Below are positions 22,564 to 25,947 of a stretch of 25,947 nt of DNA, piece by piece. The stretch lies in contig JBCDFV010000054.1 of NCBI GenBank assembly GCA_039177555.1, forward strand, positions 1 to 25,947, given 5' to 3'. Both the position numbers and the translations under genes were made by a program. How positions within the stretch are numbered: position 1 is the first letter of the stretch; each line of letters starts with the position of its first letter. This DNA is from JANQGH01 sp039177555 (GTDB lineage: Bacteria; Pseudomonadota; Alphaproteobacteria; DSM-16000; Inquilinaceae). Below the pieces are notes generated by a model that was not told the DNA's origin, searched no databases, and worked only from the letters and a program-made list of their open reading frames with translations.

Positions 22564-23259
22564 ATGACACAGCATATTGGCATCGTCGGGTGTTCGGCGG
22601 AGGGTGCTGCCCTGTGCTATCGCACCATCTGTATCGAGGGCGAGCGGCTGCTTGGGCCGCATGCGCATCCTGAGGTCTCGCTGCACACCCCGTCGCTGGC
22701 CGATTATGTCGCGCGGCTTGAGGCCGGCGATATGGAAGGGGTCGGCGACCTGATGCTGGCCTCCGCTGGGAAGCTTGCCGCCGCCGGCGCGGACTTTCTG
22801 ATCTGCCCCGACAATACCATCCACCAGGCGTTCGACCACGTGGCGGCCCGCTCGCCGTTGCCGTGGCTGCATATTGCCGAGATCGCCGCCGGTGAGGCGG
22901 CTGATCGGGGGTTCCGCCGCATCGGCGTGCTGGGCACGCGCTGGCTGGTGGATAGCGCGGTCTATGAAGACAAGCTCGCCGATCGCGGTCTCGACATGGT
23001 GCGGCCAGGGGTGGATGAGCGTGACGCAATCGACCGCATCATCATGGAGGAACTGACCAAGGGCGTTTTCGAGCCGGCGTCGGTCGCCCATTGCCAGGGC
23101 GTGATTGGGAGGCTGGAGGAGCGGGGCTGCGACGCGGTCGTCCTGGGCTGTACGGAGCTGCCCTTGATCCTCAATGACGGCAATGCGCCATTGCCGACGA
23201 TCGATTCCACCCGGTTGCTGGCGCGGGCGGCGCTGCGGCGGGCCGTGGGCGGCGATTGA
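22564..23259 (+). CDS. Aspartate/glutamate racemase family protein with an unusual first catalytic motif
   Basis: A 231-residue protein of the Asp/Glu racemase superfamily (two pseudosymmetric Rossmann-like halves, cofactor-independent). The N-terminus HIGIVGCSAEGAALCYRTI gives the usual start. The second catalytic motif VLGCTELPLIL is intact, with Cys196. The first motif, normally PCNTxH, reads CPDNTIH, so Asp83 stands where the first Cys lies, with a Cys two residues earlier (81). Two-cysteine racemases need both residues; members with a substituted residue can racemise in one direction or act on other substrates. ATG at 22564 is chosen because the family N-terminus begins there; the frame extends to 22480. 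It is divergent from the 51-residue protein gene. Confidence 0.82.
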   Translation: MTQHIGIVGCSAEGAALCYRTICIEGERLLGPHAHPEVSLHTPSLADYVARLEAGDMEGVGDLMLASAGKLAAAGADFLICPDNTIHQAFDHVAARSPLPWLHIAEIAAGEAADRGFRRIGVLGTRWLVDSAVYEDKLADRGLDMVRPGVDERDAIDRIIMEELTKGVFEPASVAHCQGVIGRLEERGCDAVVLGCTELPLILNDGNAPLPTIDSTRLLARAALRRAVGGD

Positions 23260-23281
23260 GCGGCCCCGCGCGGAACGGCAC

Positions 23282-24139
23282 TCACCGTAGCTGGAGCGGG
23301 CCGTTGATGCGGGCGGTGATCTCGGTGATGCGGGTCAGGCTTTGCAGGGTCGCCGGCAGGATGACGGCCGATTCCATGAACTCGTAGGAATAGGCCACAA
23401 TCGAGAAGATCTGGCCGGGCGAGGCGCCGCTCTCCGTGGCGGCGAACCATAGGTTGAAGCCCAGCATCGCCAGCAACAGCGCGAAGACCAGGCCGTAGAC
23501 CAGCGCCTCGGTATCGGAGATGCGCACCTCGTGCCGGCGCAGGACCGACAGATGGTCGCGCAGCCGGGTCGGCACGCCGCTGACCAGCGCGGTGACCTGC
23601 TTCTCCGTCTGGCGGTTCAGCGCGCGGTTGAGTTTGAAGAACCGGCCGCTGGACAGGCCGTAGACCAGCAGGACCGCCAACGTCGCGCCGCCGGCGGAGG
23701 CGGCGAGATAGCCGTGGAACGAGAACAGGACGATGACCGACGCGATCAGCTGAATAACCGCCGCCATGACAAGCGGCACGTCGGTTTCCAGAAAGTCGAC
23801 CAGTTCCCGGCCCATGGTGAGGCGCGCGGTGACGGCGGAAACCGGCTTGCCGGCCGCCCGGTCGACGATGGCCTCGCCGAACGCGACGCGCATGGTGCCG
23901 TAGGCCCGGGTGTCGTAGATGCGGCGCCCGGTCGCCAGCAGCAGCAAGACGCCCATGGTGGCCATCAGCCAGACGAACGGCGACCAGTCGCCGGCCAGCA
24001 AACCGTCGATCGACTGGCCGATCAGCAGGGGCAGGGCGGCCAGCGTCGCGGTTTCCAGGATGGTCAAGGCCCAGGTGATCGAAACGGGCCGCCAGAAGAC
24101 GCGCACCAGGCTGCCGAGGCTGAGGCGTGTGCCGAACAT
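23282..24139 (-). CDS. Stand-alone ABC transporter six-transmembrane domain protein
   Basis: A 285-residue protein with about six TM segments and the layout of an ABC-exporter membrane domain. TM1-2 comprise VSITWALTILETATLAALPL and the WLMATMGVLLLLATG helix; a long cytosolic helix with MGRELVDFLETDVPLVMA follows; then come TM3-4, a basic coupling region (RFFKLNRALNRQTEKQVTAL) and TM5-6. No nucleotide-binding domain (Walker A, LSGGQ) follows: the protein ends soon after the region that would lead into it (SLTRITEITARINGPLQLR). No ATPase gene lies beside it. It is 28 bp downstream of the sterol desaturase gene, so probably in the TetR operon. ATG at 24139 has no strong ribosome site. Confidence 0.82.
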   Translation of the reverse strand: MFGTRLSLGSLVRVFWRPVSITWALTILETATLAALPLLIGQSIDGLLAGDWSPFVWLMATMGVLLLLATGRRIYDTRAYGTMRVAFGEAIVDRAAGKPVSAVTARLTMGRELVDFLETDVPLVMAAVIQLIASVIVLFSFHGYLAASAGGATLAVLLVYGLSSGRFFKLNRALNRQTEKQVTALVSGVPTRLRDHLSVLRRHEVRISDTEALVYGLVFALLLAMLGFNLWFAATESGASPGQIFSIVAYSYEFMESAVILPATLQSLTRITEITARINGPLQLR

Positions 24140-24167
24140 GATTGTCGTGCCGGTTGGCGGGCGCGGG

Positions 24168-25025
24168 CTAATCCTTGTGTTTATCTTCCGCCCAGCCCGG
24201 CGGGCCGAAAACGTGCATCCAGCGTTCGCGCCAGGAGCGGGCCCGCCACAGGTCGCGGAAGAACAGCGGCAGTTCGGAGAACCAGACGACCAGCGGGTTG
24301 ATGCTGTCGAACGCGCGCTTCAGGCCGTAGCGGGGCCTTTCCTCCTCCGCCTGATAGGTGCCGAACAGCCGGTCCCAGATGATCAGGACGCCGCCATAGT
24401 TCTTGTCGAGATACTTGTCGTCACAGCCATGGTGCACCCGGTGGTTGGCCGGGGTGTTCAGGATGCGGTCCAGCACGCCCAGCTTGCCGATCAGCTCGGT
24501 ATGGATCCAGGTCTGGTAGGCCAGCACCGCAATGATACCGAACAAGACCAACGGCGGCGGGAAGCCGAGCAGGACCAGCGGCAGGTGGAAGATCGCCGAA
24601 ACCACGCCCTCCATCGGGCCGAAGCGGACCGCGACGCTGACATTCATGTAGCGCGACGAGTGGTGGACGGCGTGCTGGGTCCAGAACAGCCGCACCTGAT
24701 GGGCGACGCGGTGTTCCCAGTAATAGACGAAGTCGCAGGCGAGCAGGGTCAGCAGCAGCGTCCAGACCGTGATCGGCAAGGTCCAGGTCACCAGCGCCTC
24801 GGCGACGAAGACATAGCCGACATAGGCGAACGAGAGCAGGAACGTCTCGATCAGCACGACGGGGATCAGGGTCGAGATGCTGGCCGCCATGTCGGCAAGG
24901 CCGCGCCAGCGGAGCGATCTGGCGAACAGGCCCTTGACGATCTCGATGCCGAGGATCGCGGCGCCGATGATGAAGAAGGCATCTTCGAAACCGACGCCGA
25001 GTTGGGTGATCTGGTCGGCCGTCAT
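24168..25025 (-). CDS. Sterol desaturase/fatty acid hydroxylase family protein
   Basis: A 285-residue integral membrane di-iron oxygenase-type protein. The histidine clusters are all present: HRVAH (105-109), HAVHH (118-122), His175 in QTWIHTE, and HRVHH (195-199). These bind the two irons in the fatty acid hydroxylase superfamily, which hydroxylates or desaturates sterols, carotenoids and lipids with O2. About four TM helices lie before and between the clusters, with a cytosolic-looking C-terminus. Substrate is unknown. ATG at 25025 has AAGGA about 8 nt upstream and overlaps the TetR stop by 4 nt (ATGA), so translation is coupled to the regulator. Confidence 0.9.
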   Translation of the reverse strand: MTADQITQLGVGFEDAFFIIGAAILGIEIVKGLFARSLRWRGLADMAASISTLIPVVLIETFLLSFAYVGYVFVAEALVTWTLPITVWTLLLTLLACDFVYYWEHRVAHQVRLFWTQHAVHHSSRYMNVSVAVRFGPMEGVVSAIFHLPLVLLGFPPPLVLFGIIAVLAYQTWIHTELIGKLGVLDRILNTPANHRVHHGCDDKYLDKNYGGVLIIWDRLFGTYQAEEERPRYGLKRAFDSINPLVVWFSELPLFFRDLWRARSWRERWMHVFGPPGWAEDKHKD

Positions 25026-25597
25026 GTCCGTTTCCTTTCAGCGCCGCCCGAGCCAAGGCCATGCGTCAGCGTGCGCCAGGCCAGATCCGCCGCCTGGGCG
25101 TGCGTCGCCTCGCCGGCGCGCACGCTTTCCCAGGCGGCGTACAGCAGATGATCGAAGGCCTGGGTGATCCAGGCGGTGGGCACGGCGGGGTCGAACAGGC
25201 CTTCTGCCTTCGCGCCCTCGACCATCTCCCTGGTTTCATCCATCTGGCGCTGAAACTCCGCCGCGATGGCCGGGTCGTTCTCGACCGGCTCGCGCGACAG
25301 AAATCCGTGGCGATCGCCCAGCGGGATCAGCACCGTCAGCATCCGGCGAAAGGCGTCCTCGTAAGATCGCGCGTCCGCGCACGCCGCCTCCGCCGCCGCG
25401 TCCATCTCTTCGATCGCGGTCAGGGCCAGGGCGCGGATCAGGTCCTCGCGGGTGGCGAAATGGCGGTGCAGCGTGGCCCGGCCGACACCGGCCCGCTCGG
25501 CGACGTGCGCCAGGGCGGCACTGGGGTCGCGGCTAAGGACATCGAACGCCGCCTCGACGATCGCGTCCCTGGTGGAAGGGCGTAGGGGATTTGGCAT
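25022..25597 (-). CDS. TetR/AcrR family transcriptional regulator
   Basis: A 191-residue protein with an N-terminal TetR helix-turn-helix: TRDAIVEAAFDVLSRDP (helix 1), then AALAHVAERAGVGRATLHRHFATREDLI (about 27-54), the standard recognition unit. The remaining part is the helical ligand-binding and dimer domain, with no recognised ligand. It is the first gene of a minus-strand operon with the desaturase and ABC-domain genes, and probably autoregulates through the palindrome at 25596-25615. ATG at 25597 fits the family start; ATG at 25615 is in frame and adds six residues. Neither has a ribosome site, so leaderless or weak initiation is possible. Confidence 0.9.
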   Translation of the reverse strand: MPNPLRPSTRDAIVEAAFDVLSRDPSAALAHVAERAGVGRATLHRHFATREDLIRALALTAIEEMDAAAEAACADARSYEDAFRRMLTVLIPLGDRHGFLSREPVENDPAIAAEFQRQMDETREMVEGAKAEGLFDPAVPTAWITQAFDHLLYAAWESVRAGEATHAQAADLAWRTLTHGLGSGGAERKRT

Positions 25598-25615
25598 GAG
25601 ACAAATATGTCTCAT
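25596..25615. promoter_or_regulatory. Palindromic operator candidate for the TetR operon
   Basis: ATGAGACA (25596-25603) and TGTCTCAT (25608-25615) are perfect 8-bp inverted arms around a 4-nt spacer AATA. The site overlaps the region between the two possible start codons of the TetR gene. A promoter-like pair on the minus strand, TTGAAC (25627-25632) with CATATT 16 nt later, would put the -10 inside the palindrome, ideal for autorepression. Typical TetR-family operators are of this size and symmetry. Confidence 0.6.
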
Positions 25616-25676
25616 TTGAGATAGAGTTCAATACCTCATTGCCGACCCGCTACACTGGACTCTGCCCGGATCGGGG

Positions 25677-25947
25677 CTAGAACGAGACCCTGAGATAGCC
25701 CTGGACCTGGTTGGCGGTGGTGCCGTCGCCGAAGCGGCCGCCATAGCCGACGCCGAGGGTGACGTTGTCCGCCAGGTCCAGCTCGACGGCGGCCTCGACC
25801 AGCAGGGCGTCCTCCGCGATCGGCGCTCCGGCGACCGTGAAGGGGGTGGAGCCGGCCAGCGTAAAGTCGGCGGTCGGGTCGACGTCGCCGAAGGCGTGGC
25901 GCCAGGCGGTCGTGCCCTGGACCCGGAAGGTGTCGGTGACCTCTTGG
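25677..25947 (-). CDS. Autotransporter beta-domain, C-terminal fragment (cut by window edge)
   Basis: Minus-strand codons from the window end to TAG at 25677-25679 give about 90 residues. Visible motifs are TTAWRHAFGDVDPTADFTLA, GSTPFTVAGAPIAEDALLVE, LADNVTLGVGYGGRFGDG and QGYLRVSF at the terminus. This is the usual last part of the type V autotransporter outer-membrane barrel: amphipathic strands, the W-R-H-A-F-G-D motif and a C-terminal aromatic (Phe) preceded by alternating hydrophobics for BAM recognition. The passenger domain and start are outside the window. It is on the same strand as and upstream of the TetR operon, with about 80 bp between; no terminator is obvious. Confidence 0.8.
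   Translation of the reverse strand, partial: QEVTDTFRVQGTTAWRHAFGDVDPTADFTLAGSTPFTVAGAPIAEDALLVEAAVELDLADNVTLGVGYGGRFGDGTTANQVQGYLRVSF

Overview
The window is high-GC, gene-dense DNA that reads as a chromosomal accessory region of an alphaproteobacterium, probably Rhodospirillales-like. The reasons are the GC-rich codon use, GGAGG-type ribosome binding sites, RTX proteins of the type I secretion class, an autotransporter beta-domain, and families common in that group (DUF2236/MpaB oxygenase, N-carbamoyl-D-amino acid hydrolase, sterol desaturase with TetR). The genus assignment is inference. I found no tRNA, rRNA or CRISPR array.

Left end (1-471): the last 31 codons of an IS110-family transposase, then a non-coding tail. 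The tail has three clean hairpins, one with a symmetric internal loop, and is a candidate bridge (seeker) RNA. An AT-rich inverted repeat lies just beyond the apparent end of the element.

472-5970: two large probably secreted proteins with C-terminal RTX calcium-binding repeats flank an MpaB/DUF2236 oxygenase-like gene. One is an FG-GAP beta-propeller, the other an animal-type haem peroxidase. The oxygenase and peroxidase genes converge on a strong 9-bp-stem terminator. No type I secretion genes are in the window.

6273-9481: an exported protein-L-isoaspartate methyltransferase overlaps by 4 nt a large membrane protein with a spermidine-synthase-like SAM domain, so the two are probably co-translated.

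9548-15610: short independent units. These are a Sel1-like Cys-pair protein, an N-carbamoyl-D-amino acid hydrolase, a small exported protein, a DHA1-type MFS transporter, a lipoprotein, and an ester cyclase/serine hydrolase pair.

15699-17487: a 3' fragment resembling a phosphate transporter (PiT) abuts a lower-GC two-gene module with a near-consensus sigma70 promoter. A cytochrome b561 follows that lacks one expected haem-ligand histidine.

17716-23259: a DHA2 MFS exporter, a small exported protein, a methyltransferase, a TPR-like protein, a CMD/AhpD-like protein, a 51-residue CxxC protein, and a racemase-family protein with Asp where the first catalytic Cys normally lies. A perfect 16-bp palindrome sits between the last two divergent genes.

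23282-25947: an apparent operon of TetR regulator, sterol desaturase-like hydroxylase (4-nt overlap) and a stand-alone ABC six-TM domain. Its first gene starts inside a palindromic operator candidate. Beyond it is the C-terminus of an autotransporter barrel.
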